Translations under genes and position numbers: made by a program
Shown here: in pieces, positions 10,688 through 19,038 of the stretch
Layout: the number at the start of each line of letters is the position of its first letter
How positions within the stretch are numbered: position 1 is the first letter of the stretch
The notes under the pieces: generated by a model
The model's input: only the letters and a program-made list of their open reading frames with translations
The model's database searches: none
What the model was told of the DNA's origin: nothing
Source of the DNA: SCTD01 sp963781675
GTDB taxonomy: Bacteria; Actinomycetota; Actinomycetes; Mycobacteriales; SCTD01
DNA: 64,000 nucleotides
Direction: 5' to 3'
Assembly: GCA_963781675.1 (NCBI GenBank)
Contig: CAWAGF010000001.1
Span: 558,001 to 622,000, forward strand

Positions 10688-10974
10688 CCGATCCTGCGCT
10701 GGACCTGCTGTCGACGGACGACCTGCGCCGCCGGGCGTTCGCCAAGGCGGAGGACGCCAAGGACGTCGGCTTCTTCTGGGACCTCGTCAAGCACATGCGC
10801 GGCGCGCAGGCGATCGCCGGCGAGGACGGCTCCTCCGGCGCGATCACCGGCAGCATCACCGAGCTCGTCCACGTCGTGCGCGAGCTGATGGGCAAGGAGC
10901 CGCTGGGCGAGGACGAGCCGCTGCTGCGCGCGCGCTTCCTCGACTACCTGTCCGGCCGGTCCCCGCGGGGCTAG
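10684..10974 (+). CDS. conserved small hypothetical protein
   Basis: A 96-residue soluble protein, rich in charged residues at the N-terminus (LLSTDDLRRRAFAKAEDAKDVGFFWDLVKHM). I do not recognise a named domain. ATG 10684 overlaps the DUF3180 stop (ATGA) and the gene closes the folate operon. The predicted structure is helical with no membrane segment. The TAG stop at 10972-10974 lies in a CTAG shared with the stop of the opposing remnant. Confidence 0.6.
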   Translation: MTDPALDLLSTDDLRRRAFAKAEDAKDVGFFWDLVKHMRGAQAIAGEDGSSGAITGSITELVHVVRELMGKEPLGEDEPLLRARFLDYLSGRSPRG

Positions 10975-11115
10975 TCCGTCGTCAGGTCGGCGGCAGCGAC
11001 CGCCGCCACGAAGCGCGAGCGACCCGATCGCGACGTGGGCGACCCCGAGCATCCGGGTGAGCCAGAGGGCCGAGTCGTCGAGCGGGCCGAGCCCGAACGC
11101 CTTGCTGGCGCCGCG
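10971..11115 (-). pseudogene. remnant of a small membrane protein gene
   Basis: Directly after the azlD stop, the same minus-strand frame continues as RGASKAFGLGPLDDSALW, then LTRMLGVAHVAIGSLA. After a +1 shift near 11011-11016 it goes on as FVAAVAAADLTTD to a TAG. The peptide looks like real protein (amphipathic, then a membrane helix), but no start codon is visible before it. It is either the 3' end of a truncated gene or a small gene whose start is hidden by another indel. I cannot name the family. Confidence 0.35.
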
Positions 11116-11421
11116 CTACAGCAGCCGCAGCAACGCGGTCACGGCAGCGGCGGCCAGCACCGCCGGCAGCACGGTGACGCCGCGCAGGAGCAGCACCCCC
11201 GCGAAGGCGACGCCCGCGGTGTCGGCGCCGACGGACAGCCTCGGCCCGTCGGCGACCGCGGAGGTGACGACGAGCGCCGCCAGCAGCGCGGGGGCGAGCA
11301 GCAGCACGACGCGCGAGAAGCGCCGCCGGCAGCTCCCGGTCGCCGAGCACCGCGGGGCCGATCCCCTTGATGGTGAAGGTGACCAGCGCGACCAGCGCGA
11401 TGGTGGTCCAGACGCGCTCAT
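11116..11421 (-). CDS. azlD: AzlD-type branched-chain amino acid transport protein, frameshifted
   Basis: Small membrane partner of AzlC. The ATG at 11421 overlaps the azlC TGA (ATGA), as expected for azlCD. The conserved start VWTTIALVALVTFTIKGIGPAVLGDREL lies in one frame; the end, FSRVVLLLAPALLAALVV to ALLRLL, lies in another. Two indels are needed. One is just after the ATG (about 11411-11417; one missing base or two extra). The other is a single extra base near 11322-11330. Once corrected it is about 100 residues with three to four hydrophobic segments, the normal size for AzlD. Confidence 0.7.
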   Translation of the reverse strand: MSASGPPSRWSRWSPSPSRGSAPRCSATGSCRRRFSRVVLLLAPALLAALVVTSAVADGPRLSVGADTAGVAFAGVLLLRGVTVLPAVLAAAAVTALLRLL

Positions 11422-12071
11422 GCGCGCCGCAGCCCGACCAGCGACGCGCAGGAGGCGACGAGGACGGGCACGCCGACGGGCGCGACCGGCACCAGCGCGA
11501 CGGCGAGCGCGGCCCCGGCGAGGGCGACGCCGAGCGAGGTGCGGGTGCCCTTGCGCAGCTCGGCGATGAGCAGCGCGAGGAAGAAGGCCGGGAAGATCGC
11601 GTCCAGCCCCAGGGCGCGGCTGTCGACACCGCCGCCGAGCACGCCCAGCGCGGTGCCGGTCACCCAGCACACGTACTGCCCCGCGCTGTGCCCGAACAGG
11701 AACGGCCTGTCGAAGCTGCCGTCCTCGCGCAGCGCCAGCGCCCAGGAGCTGTCGACGACCGCCTGCCCCTGGACCGCCCGTCGCAGCCGCCCGCCGGGCA
11801 GGGAGGGCCCGAGGGCGACGCCCATCGGCAGGAAGCGGGAGTTCATCAGCGCGGCAGCCGCGACGGCTGCGCCGATGCCGCCGCCGGCCGCGAGGATGCC
11901 GATGCTCGCGAACTGCGCCGAGCCGGCGTAGACGATCGCGGACATGACGACGGCGGCGACCGGCGACAGCCCGGCCGCGACGGCGACCGCCCCGAAGGAG
12001 AAGCTCAGCAGCAGCGAGGCGACGGCGTACGGGGCGGACGCCCGCAGGCCGACGCGGAACCGGTCACCCAC
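11418..12071 (-). CDS. azlC: AzlC family branched-chain amino acid exporter subunit
   Basis: A 217-residue inner-membrane protein with about five to six hydrophobic segments. It has the AzlC hallmark FSFGAVAVAAGLSPVAAVVMS and YAGSAQFASIGILAAGG near the N-terminus, then LMNSRFLPMGVAL. AzlC with AzlD forms an exporter of branched-chain amino acids and analogues. GTG 12071 lies inside the end of the DUF1684 gene (8-base overlap), so it is coupled to the nuoD-like operon. Why an exporter follows respiratory-type genes is unclear. Confidence 0.85.
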   Translation of the reverse strand: MGDRFRVGLRASAPYAVASLLLSFSFGAVAVAAGLSPVAAVVMSAIVYAGSAQFASIGILAAGGGIGAAVAAAALMNSRFLPMGVALGPSLPGGRLRRAVQGQAVVDSSWALALREDGSFDRPFLFGHSAGQYVCWVTGTALGVLGGGVDSRALGLDAIFPAFFLALLIAELRKGTRTSLGVALAGAALAVALVPVAPVGVPVLVASCASLVGLRRA

Positions 12072-12624
12072 GGAGCTCCCCGACGGGCACGACGACGTCC
12101 AGGACGTTGCCCCCCGGCGCGAGGGGGCAGCTCCAGCGCGGGTCGTGCGCGCAGCTCGGCGCGTAGAGGAAGTTCAGGTCGAGGACCAGCTCGTCGTCCA
12201 GCGTCGTCCCGAGGTCGGCGCCCTTCACGGTGTCGTAGAGGTACCGCCCGCCGCCGTAGGAGGCCGTGCCGCTGCCGGCGTCCTTCACAGGGACCCACAG
12301 CCCGCCGCCGTACGTCGTCAGCCACCAGGCGTCGAGCGGGCCCCACGGCGTGCTCAGCACCCCGGCCCGCTCGAAGTCCCCGAAGCGCTGTGGCGCAGCG
12401 GGTTCCAGGCGGGCGGTCACCCGCCAGGCCGGGTCGTAGTCGCCGACCACCAGCCCGCGGAACGGCGCGCGGTCCGGCAGCGGCGACTGCGGGTGCTCGG
12501 CGAACAACCGGTCGCGCACGGCCGTCCACCCGGCGTGGGCGACGTGCGGGTAGAGCTCGGCGCGCACGCCCTCGTAGAGCGCGAAGACCTGGCGGCGCCA
12601 GTCGAGCAGCTCGAGCGTGCTCAC
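12064..12624 (-). CDS. DUF1684 domain protein
   Basis: A 186-residue soluble protein of the DUF1684 family. Features include WRRQVFALYEGVRAE at the start, FRGLVVGDYDPAWRVTARLEP, then TYGGGLWVPVKDAGSG, RYLYDTVKGAD and DLNFLYAPSCAHDPRWSCPLAP near the end. The cysteine/histidine-containing C-terminal motif is characteristic. GTG 12624 overlaps the stop of the nuoD-like gene (GTGA). The function of DUF1684 is unknown. The coupling ties it to the NuoD-like protein and its presumed methyltransferase. Confidence 0.8.
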   Translation of the reverse strand: MSTLELLDWRRQVFALYEGVRAELYPHVAHAGWTAVRDRLFAEHPQSPLPDRAPFRGLVVGDYDPAWRVTARLEPAAPQRFGDFERAGVLSTPWGPLDAWWLTTYGGGLWVPVKDAGSGTASYGGGRYLYDTVKGADLGTTLDDELVLDLNFLYAPSCAHDPRWSCPLAPGGNVLDVVVPVGELRG

Positions 12625-13715
12625 TTGTCGACGTCCCCGATGACGAAGAAGAACGACGCGAGCGCCGGTACGAGGTGCTCGAGCCGGGTGCCCGGCAGGG
12701 CCTTGCCCAGCGCGCTCACGTTGTTGAACGACGCGGTGCGCATCGCCAGGCGCCACGGCGTGCGGTCGCCGCGGCTGACCAGGTAGTAGCCCTGGATGCC
12801 GAGCGGGTTCTCGGTCCAGGCGTAGGTCGACCCCTCCGGCGCCTTGACCGTCTTGGGCAGCCGGAGCGCCACCGACCCGGACGGCAGCCGGTCCAGGCAG
12901 GCGTGCGCGAGCTCCAGCGACGCGTCGACCTGCTCGACCACGCAGGCGAAGCGCGCCGCGGCGTCGCCCTCGCCGCGGACCGGCACCCGCACGTCGAGCT
13001 CGCCGTAGGCGAGGTACGGCTCGTCGCGGCGCAGGTCGAGGTCGACCCCGCTGCCGCGCGCGGGCGGCCCCGAGACGCCGTGCGAGCGCACCACGTCCGG
13101 TGTCAGCACCGCGACGCCCGCCGGCACCTCGGCGACGGACCCGCGCAGGGCGGGCAGCAGCCCGCGCACCTGCTCCAGCGCCGTGCGCACGCGGCCGGTC
13201 CAGCCGGCGGGCACGTCCGCGGCCAGCCCTCCGATGCGGTTGAACTGGTAGTGCACGCGGCCGCCCGTCGCCTCCTCCATGACGTGCTGCAGCGCCTCCC
13301 GCTCGCGGAAGCCGAGCTGCGCGCCGAGGTCGCTCGCGCCGAGGAAGGCCAGGTGGTTGAGCACCCGGTTCAGCTCGGCGAGCAGGGTGCGGAGCCACAC
13401 CGCGCGGTCCGGCACCTGCATGCCCAGCATCCGCTCGACGGCGAGGCAGACGCCGAGCTCGTTGCCGAAGGCGGACAGCCAGTCGTGCCGGTTCGCGAGC
13501 ATCACCAGCTGGCGGTAGTCCCGCACCTCGAACAGCTTCTCGGCGCCGCGGTGCATGAAGCCGACCACCGGCTCGGCGGTCACGACGACGTCGTCCTCGA
13601 CGGTCAGCGCGACCTGCAGGACCCCGTGCGTCGACGGGTGGTGCGGCCCGAGGGCGAGCACCGTGGCGCCGGTCGCGTGCGCGGCGGCACCGACGGCCAC
13701 CAGCTGCTGGGTCAC
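12621..13715 (-). CDS. orphan NuoD-like (complex I 49 kDa subunit-like) protein
   Basis: A 364-residue homologue of NADH-quinone oxidoreductase subunit D, shorter than usual NuoD (about 400-440). It keeps GPHHPSTHGVL (23-33), GFMHRGAEKLFE (52-63), FNRIGG, and the C-terminal IQGYYLVSRGD and IGDVDK ends. No other nuo gene is nearby. Aligned by eye to the Thermus subunit Nqo4, the quinone-contacting His of STHG is kept (H30), but the conserved Tyr of the R-x-D-Y-L motif is Trp (W79). Arg56 corresponds to the Arg of the mitochondrial HRG-EKL motif that I take to be the methylated one. GTG 13715 overlaps the MidA stop. It may be a paralogue acting outside standard complex I. Confidence 0.85.
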   Translation of the reverse strand: MTQQLVAVGAAAHATGATVLALGPHHPSTHGVLQVALTVEDDVVVTAEPVVGFMHRGAEKLFEVRDYRQLVMLANRHDWLSAFGNELGVCLAVERMLGMQVPDRAVWLRTLLAELNRVLNHLAFLGASDLGAQLGFREREALQHVMEEATGGRVHYQFNRIGGLAADVPAGWTGRVRTALEQVRGLLPALRGSVAEVPAGVAVLTPDVVRSHGVSGPPARGSGVDLDLRRDEPYLAYGELDVRVPVRGEGDAAARFACVVEQVDASLELAHACLDRLPSGSVALRLPKTVKAPEGSTYAWTENPLGIQGYYLVSRGDRTPWRLAMRTASFNNVSALGKALPGTRLEHLVPALASFFFVIGDVDK

Positions 13716-14641
13716 CCCGCGGAGCCTAGGAGCGGGTCCTCGACGCCCACCGGCACGACCACCCAGCCGTACGCCCCGAGGCCGCGCCGGTCCAGCAGCT
13801 CGGCGGCGGACGACGCCTCGGCGAGCTGGGCGAGGTAGCCGCGCGGGTCGGTCCTCGACAGCTCCCGCGGCGGCGGCTCGGAGCGGATCCCCAGCAGCGT
13901 CAGGGCTTCCTGCTGCGAGAGGAGCCGCCCCTGCAGGGAGTCCAGCGCGACGTGCGCGGTGAGGTCGCGGTCGCCGTCCGGGATCGCGTGCACCGGCCGG
14001 CCGTCGCGCCAGCCGGTCAGCGTCGGCCGCCGGTCGCCCCAGGTGCCGCGGTCGCCGAGCACGTGGCCGTAGTCGACCGCGACCGCCAGGCCGCGGCGCA
14101 CCTGGGCGACGGCCGCGGCCCACGCCTCGTCGCGCGCCAGTCCGACCTCGACCCGCCGGCCCTGCGGCCACCAGCGGCGCGCCCACTCCACGGTCTCTGC
14201 CGGGGCCGGGCCGCCGAGGGCCTCCGTGCCGTCCTCGGCGACCTCGACCAGCCGCTCGTCGAACACGACGTCGAGCGGCACGTCGTCCAGCCACTCGTTG
14301 CTGAACAGCAGGCCCTCGAGCGACGGCACCCGGTCGGTCCACCGGAAGGGCCCGCCCGGGTCGGGGGCGAGGTCGACGCCCGTCAGCCGCCAGCGCGCCG
14401 GCACGTCCGGCAGCGACGACAGCAGCTCGCCACGGCCCGCGCCCACGTCGACGAGGTCGAAGGGGTCGGGGTGCCCGAGCGCGTCGTCGACGAGGCCGGC
14501 CAGCCGGCGCACCGCCTGCGCGAAGACCGGCGAGGCCGCGACCGAGGTGCGGAAGTGGTCGGCCGGCCGCTCGCGCAGGAAGAAGCCGCCGTCGCCGTAC
14601 AGCGCCTCGGTCCAGGCCTGCCGCCAGGGCGTCGTCGTCAC
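13712..14641 (-). CDS. SAM-dependent methyltransferase, MidA/NDUFAF7 family
   Basis: A 309-residue class I methyltransferase of the DUF185/MidA family. Diagnostic are ALYGDGGFFLRERPADHFRTSV at the N-terminus, the SAM-binding LVDVGAGRGELLSSL, SNEWLDDVPLDVV and the AVDYGHVLGDRGTW segment. The start is GTG 14641 with GGAGA upstream; longer frames reach the divergent gene. The mitochondrial member NDUFAF7 dimethylates an arginine of NDUFS2, the NuoD homologue. Here the gene overlaps a nuoD-like gene by four bases (GTGA), so the enzyme-substrate pairing is probably kept. Confidence 0.85.
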   Translation of the reverse strand: MTTTPWRQAWTEALYGDGGFFLRERPADHFRTSVAASPVFAQAVRRLAGLVDDALGHPDPFDLVDVGAGRGELLSSLPDVPARWRLTGVDLAPDPGGPFRWTDRVPSLEGLLFSNEWLDDVPLDVVFDERLVEVAEDGTEALGGPAPAETVEWARRWWPQGRRVEVGLARDEAWAAAVAQVRRGLAVAVDYGHVLGDRGTWGDRRPTLTGWRDGRPVHAIPDGDRDLTAHVALDSLQGRLLSQQEALTLLGIRSEPPPRELSRTDPRGYLAQLAEASSAAELLDRRGLGAYGWVVVPVGVEDPLLGSAG

Positions 14642-14672
14642 CCCGTCTCCATGGGTGACAGCATGCCCGCCC

Positions 14673-15161
14673 ATGGTGGACGACCGGCTGGCCCGCTTCG
14701 ACGACGACCTGCGCAGCGGGACGCACCTCTGGACGACGCTCGGCTACCGCCGCCTGGCCTGGACCTCCGGCTCGACGACCATCGCGTGGGACGCCACGCC
14801 GGAGTACGGCTTCCCCACCGCCGGCGGCACCGTCATCCAGGGCGGTCTGGTCACGGCGGTCCTGGACGCGGCGATGGGCGGCGCCTGCTGGAGCGTGCTG
14901 GACGCCGACCAGGCGTTCCTCACCGCGGACCTGCGGGTGGAGTTCCTGCGGTCCACCCGCGTCGGGACCGTCACAGCCGTCGGCACCGTCGTGCGGCGCA
15001 CCCGCCGCGTCGTGTTCTGCGAGGCCCAGCTGTTCGACGACGCGGAGGTGCTGCTCGCGGTGAGCCGCTGCACGCAGGTCGTGCTGCCCGCGGACGGCAA
15101 GGCCGGGCGGTACGACGAGCCGGCCGCGGACGGGGCGCCGCCGAAGGACGCGCGGGGCTGA
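14673..15161 (+). CDS. PaaI-type hotdog-fold thioesterase
   Basis: A 162-residue hotdog protein of the PaaI/YdiI acyl-CoA thioesterase group. The central helix motif TAGGTVIQGGLVTAVLDAAMGG, with FLTADLRVEFLR in the following strand, is diagnostic. The likely substrate is an aryl- or acyl-CoA thioester; specificity cannot be read. ATG 14673 starts 31 bases from the divergent midA start. It is followed by a 9-bp perfect hairpin. Confidence 0.82.
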   Translation: MVDDRLARFDDDLRSGTHLWTTLGYRRLAWTSGSTTIAWDATPEYGFPTAGGTVIQGGLVTAVLDAAMGGACWSVLDADQAFLTADLRVEFLRSTRVGTVTAVGTVVRRTRRVVFCEAQLFDDAEVLLAVSRCTQVVLPADGKAGRYDEPAADGAPPKDARG

Positions 15162-15178
15162 CCTCAGGCTTCCGAGTG

Positions 15179-15202
15179 ACGTCCAGCACAAGGGCTGGAC
15201 GT
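15179..15202 (+). terminator. perfect 9-bp hairpin after the thioesterase gene
   Basis: ACGTCCAGC, a loop of ACAAGG, then GCTGGACGT form an uninterrupted stem 18 bases after the thioesterase stop. There is no T-run, which is usual for terminators in very GC-rich actinobacteria. It lies between two same-direction genes, so it probably separates transcription units. Confidence 0.5.
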
Positions 15203-15267
15203 GCGGCCGCGCAGGCCTACCCTTGCGCTGTACGTCCGGTACCCCTGCGAGGACTGGAACGGCCTAG

Positions 15268-16149
15268 ATGGACACCTCTGCTCGTCCTGCGCGCCTGCGT
15301 GCGGGCGTCGTCGGCGCCGGCCGCGTCGGCGCAGTGCTGGGCGCTGCGCTGCGGCTCGCCGGCCACGAGGTCGTCGCCGTCTCCGCGGTGTCCGAGGCGT
15401 CCCGCGCCCGGGCCGCGGACCTGCTGCCCGACGTGCCGGTCCGGCCCGTCGACGAGGTGGTCCGTGCCGCAGACCTGGTGCTGCTCGCCGTCCCGGACGA
15501 CGCGCTGGCCGAGCTGGTCACCGGGCTGGCCGCCACCGGAGCCTTCCGTCGCGGCGCGCTGGTCGCGCACACGTCCGGCCGGCACGGTCTGGACGTCCTC
15601 GCGCCGGCCGGCGGGCTGCCGCTCGCGCTGCACCCGGTGCTCCCCTTCGCCGGGACCCGGGTCGACCTGCACCGCCTGAACGGCACCTCCTTCGGCGTCA
15701 CCGCCCCCGAGCCGCTGCGCCCGGTGGCCGAGGCTCTCGTGGTCGAGATGGGCGGCGAGCCGGTCTGGCTGACCGAGGCGCAGCGGCCCCTCTGGCACGC
15801 CGCGCTGGCCCACGGCGCGAACCACCTGACGACGCTCGTCGCGAGCTCGGCCGACCTGCTGCGCACCGCCGGTGTGGAGCAGCCCGGGCAGGTGCTCGCG
15901 CCGCTGCTCGGCGCCGCCCTCGACGGCGCGCTGCGCGCCGGGGACGCCGCGCTGACCGGCCCGGTCGCTCGCGGCGACGCCGGGACCGTGCGGGCGCACC
16001 TCGACGTCCTCGCGCAGGTCGCCCCGGAGGTGCTCCCGTCGTACGTCGCGATGGCCCGGCTCACCGCCGACCGCGCGATCGCCTCCGGCCGCCTCGCACC
16101 GGACCGCGCGTGGGCGCTGCTGGAAGTGCTGGGGAGCGTGCCGCGGTGA
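15268..16149 (+). CDS. Rossmann-like and DUF2520 domain protein
   Basis: A 293-residue protein with an N-terminal NAD(P)-binding fold (AGVVGAGRVGAVLGAAL, about 11-27) and a C-terminal DUF2520 helical domain (LWHAALAHGANHLTTLVASS), as in ketopantoate-reductase-like dehydrogenases. In many actinobacteria this gene sits directly before panC, as here, with a GTGA overlap. A reductase step in pantothenate supply has been guessed from this location, but I have no direct evidence of substrate. ATG 15268 fits the start of the Rossmann fold. Confidence 0.8.
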   Translation: MDTSARPARLRAGVVGAGRVGAVLGAALRLAGHEVVAVSAVSEASRARAADLLPDVPVRPVDEVVRAADLVLLAVPDDALAELVTGLAATGAFRRGALVAHTSGRHGLDVLAPAGGLPLALHPVLPFAGTRVDLHRLNGTSFGVTAPEPLRPVAEALVVEMGGEPVWLTEAQRPLWHAALAHGANHLTTLVASSADLLRTAGVEQPGQVLAPLLGAALDGALRAGDAALTGPVARGDAGTVRAHLDVLAQVAPEVLPSYVAMARLTADRAIASGRLAPDRAWALLEVLGSVPR

Positions 16150-16953
16150 CCCGGGAGATGAAGGTCGTCGAGACGCGTGACGAGCTGGCCGCCGCGCGTG
16201 CGGAGCTGCCCGGGCGGGTGGCCGTGGTCATGACGATGGGCGCGCTGCACGAGGGGCACGCGGAGCTGGTGCGCCAGGCGTGCGCGCAGGCCGACGCGGT
16301 GGTCGTCACGGTGTTCGTGAACCCGCTGCAGTTCGGTCAGGGCGAGGACCTCGACCGCTACCCCCGCACCCTGCGAGGCCGACCTCGCGGTGTGCGAGCG
16401 CGAGGGCGCCGACCTCGTCTTCACGCCGCTGCCCGATGTCGTCTACCCCGACGGCCCCCCGCTGGTGCGGGTCAGCGCCGGCCGCCTCGGCGAGGTGTAC
16501 GAGGGCGCCAGCCGCCCCGGCCACTTCGACGGCGTCCTCACCGTCGTGCTCAAGCTGCTGCAGCTGGTGCGGCCGGACGTCGCGCTGTTCGGGCAGAAGG
16601 ACGCCCAGCAGCTCGCCGCGATCCGGCGCATGGTCCGCGACCTCGACCTGCCGGTGGAGGTCGTCGCGGTGCCGACCGTGCGCGAGCCGGACGGCCTCGC
16701 GCTGTCCAGCCGCAACGCCTACCTGTCCGCGGACGAGCGCCGTACCGCGCTCGTCCTGTCCCGCGCCCTCGCCACCGGCGACGTGGCCGCCGGCCGCGCG
16801 CTGCTGGACGCGGAGCCGGGCGTCGAGCCGGCGTACCTCGCCCGCGTCGACGGCGCGACCTTCGAAGACTCCCCGGACGGCGACCTGCTCGTGGTCGCCG
16901 CGAGGGTGGGCACCACCCGACTGCTCGACAACCGCATCCTCGAGAGGCAGTAG
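16146..16953 (+). CDS. panC: pantothenate synthetase, frameshifted
   Basis: Ligates pantoate and beta-alanine using ATP. The N-terminal part has the HIGH-like TMGALHEGHAEL motif, VFVNPLQFGQGEDLDRYPRTL, then a break. The remainder, CEREGADLVFTPLPDVVYP, ALFGQKDAQQLAAIRRM, GLALSSRNAYLS, is in the next frame. One extra C at about 16374 (CTG-C-GAG, where T-L-E-A-D-L is expected) explains it exactly. Corrected length is about 269 residues, normal for PanC. GTG 16146 overlaps the DUF2520 stop; an ATG four codons later is an alternative. It is an essential biosynthetic gene, so an assembly error is likely. Confidence 0.88.
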
Positions 16954-16955
16954 CC

Positions 16956-17436
16956 GTGTTCCGCACCATGCTCAAGGGCAAGATCCACCGCGCGACGGTG
17001 ACGCAGGCCGACCTGCACTACGTCGGCTCCATCACGGTGGACGAGGACCTGCTCGACGCGGCCGACCTGCTGCCCGGCGAGCAGGTCGCGGTCGTCGACA
17101 TCACCAACGGCGCCCGCCTCGAGACCTACGTCATCCCCGGCGAGCGCGGCTCCGGCGTCATCGGCATCAACGGCGCGGCCGCGCGCCTGGTGCAGCCCGG
17201 CGACCTCGTCATCCTCATCGCCTACGGGCAGATGGACGACGCCGAGGCGCGCGAGCTACAAGCCGCGCGTGGTGTTCGTCGACGCCGACAACAAGATCAT
17301 GGGCTTCGGCCACGACCCGGCCGAGGCGCTGCCCGGCACCGGCCTGCTGCGCGGCGACCTCACCTACCCCGTCGCCAACCCGCTGGCCGCCGGCCACACC
17401 GGCTCGTTCGACGACGACCCCGTGCTCGCTTGGTAG
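16956..17436 (+). CDS. panD: aspartate 1-decarboxylase, frameshifted
   Basis: Pyruvoyl enzyme that makes beta-alanine for PanC. VFRTMLKGKIHRATVTQADL, then the self-cleavage site G24-S25 in HYVGSITVDE, are intact, as is GVIGINGAAARLVQPGDLVI. The frame breaks near 17253-17256 after MDDAEAR. Removing one base restores YKPRVVFVDADNKIMGF and the end at TAG 17436. Corrected length is about 159 residues. GTG 16956 follows the panC stop by two bases. Confidence 0.88.
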
Positions 17437-19038
17437 GCACGCGTCGGCTGCTCGCGCCCGAGCCCGGCTGGACGACCACGGCCGACGTGGTGGTGGTCGG
17501 CTCCGGCGTCGCCGGCCTGACGGCGGCGCTGCACGCAACGCGGGCCGGCAGCGTCCTGCTCGTCACCAAGGTGCTCGTCGACGACGGCTCGACCCGCTGG
17601 GCGCAGGGCGGCGTCGCCGCCGCGCTCGGGCCGGACGACAGCCCCGAGGAGCACCTGCAGGACACCCTCGTCGCCGGCGTCGGGCTGTGCGACGTCGCGG
17701 CCGTGAAGGTGCTGTGCGAGGAGGGTCCGGGCCGGCTGCGCGAGCTCATCGCGCTCGGCGCCGCCTTCGACCGCGACCCGTCGGGCGAGCTCGCGCTCAC
17801 CCGCGAGGGCGGCCACCACCGCAACCGGATCGTGCACGCCGGCGGCGACGCGACGGGCGCGGAGGTGCAGCGCGCGCTGGTCGCCGCGGTCAAGGCGCAC
17901 CCGTCGATCCGGCTGGTCGAGCACGCGCTCGTGCTCGACCTGCTGCGCACCGCCGACGGCCGCGCGGCGGGCGTGACGCTGCACGTCCTCGGCGAGGGGA
18001 CGCAGGACGGCGTCGGCTCGGTGCACGCCCGCGCGGTGGTGCTCGCCACCGGCGGGATGGGCCAGGTCTTCAGCAGCACCACCAACCCGTCGGTCTCGAC
18101 CGGGGACGGCGTCGCGCTGGCGCTGCGCGCGGGGGCGGCCGTGGCCGACCTGGAGTTCGTGCAGTTCCACCCGACGTCGCTCTACCTCGGCGCCGGCGCC
18201 ACCGGCCAGCAGCCGCTGGTCTCGGAGGCCATGCGGGGCGAGGGGGCGTTCCTCGTCGACGCCACGGGCGCCCGCGTCATCTCGACCGACGACCACCCGC
18301 TGGCCGACCTCGCACCGCGCGACGTCGTCGCCAAGGCGATCACCCGCCGGATGCTCGAGCAGGCGGTCGACCACGTCTACCTCGACGCCCGGCACCTGGG
18401 GGACCTGCTGCTGCACCGCTTCCCGACCATCGTGGCGCGCTGCCGGGAGGCGGGCGTCGACCCGCTGACCGAGCCCGTGCCGGTGGCGCCCGCCGCGCAC
18501 TACGCGAGCGGCGGCGTGCGCACCGGGCTGGACGGCCAGACCGACGTGCCCGGCCTCTACGCCTGCGGCGAGGTCGCCTGCACCGGCGTGCACGGCGCGA
18601 ACCGGCTCGCCTCGAACAGCCTGCTCGAGGGGCTGGTCTTCGCCGCGCGCATCGGCGAGGCGCTCGAGCGCGACCTGCCGCCGCAGGGCGAGCCGGTCGT
18701 GTCCGCCGGCGAGCCGGTGCTGCTCGACCCGTCCGTCCGCGCCGAGCTCGGCCGCACCATGACGGCCGGGCGCGGGCGTGCTGCGCAGCGCCGCGTCGCT
18801 CGCCGCGACCGCCGCCGCTCTCGACGAGCTCGGCAGCCGCACCGCTGCTGCGCCCGGACCGGACGCCTGGGAGGCCACCGACCTGCACCAGGTCGCCACC
18901 GCCCTGGTCGCCGCCGCCGCCCGCCGCGAGGAGACCCGCGGCGCCCACTGGCGCGAGGACCACCCGGAGGCGTCCGACGCCTGGCGCGGCCACCTCGTGA
19001 CGACCCTGTCCGGCACCGCCTTCGAGGAGATCCCGTGA
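17430..19038 (+). CDS. nadB: L-aspartate oxidase, frameshifted near the C-terminus
   Basis: FAD enzyme that oxidises aspartate to iminoaspartate for NAD synthesis. It shows the FAD-binding VVVVGSGVAGLTAALHA, TRWAQGGVAAAL, GGHHRNRIVHAGGDATG, and a flavin end motif HGANRLASNSLLEGLVF. About 85 residues before the end, one extra base at about 18769-18771 shifts the frame. The true tail is VLRSAASLAATAAALDELG to FEEIP. Corrected length is about 535 residues, normal. Start TTG 17430 overlaps the panD stop. No nadA lies in the window. Confidence 0.88.

Noticed and set aside
12621..13715. Calling the NuoD-like gene part of a complex I operon
   Set aside because: No nuoA-C or nuoE-N gene is adjacent, and key residue and length differences argue for a separate role.
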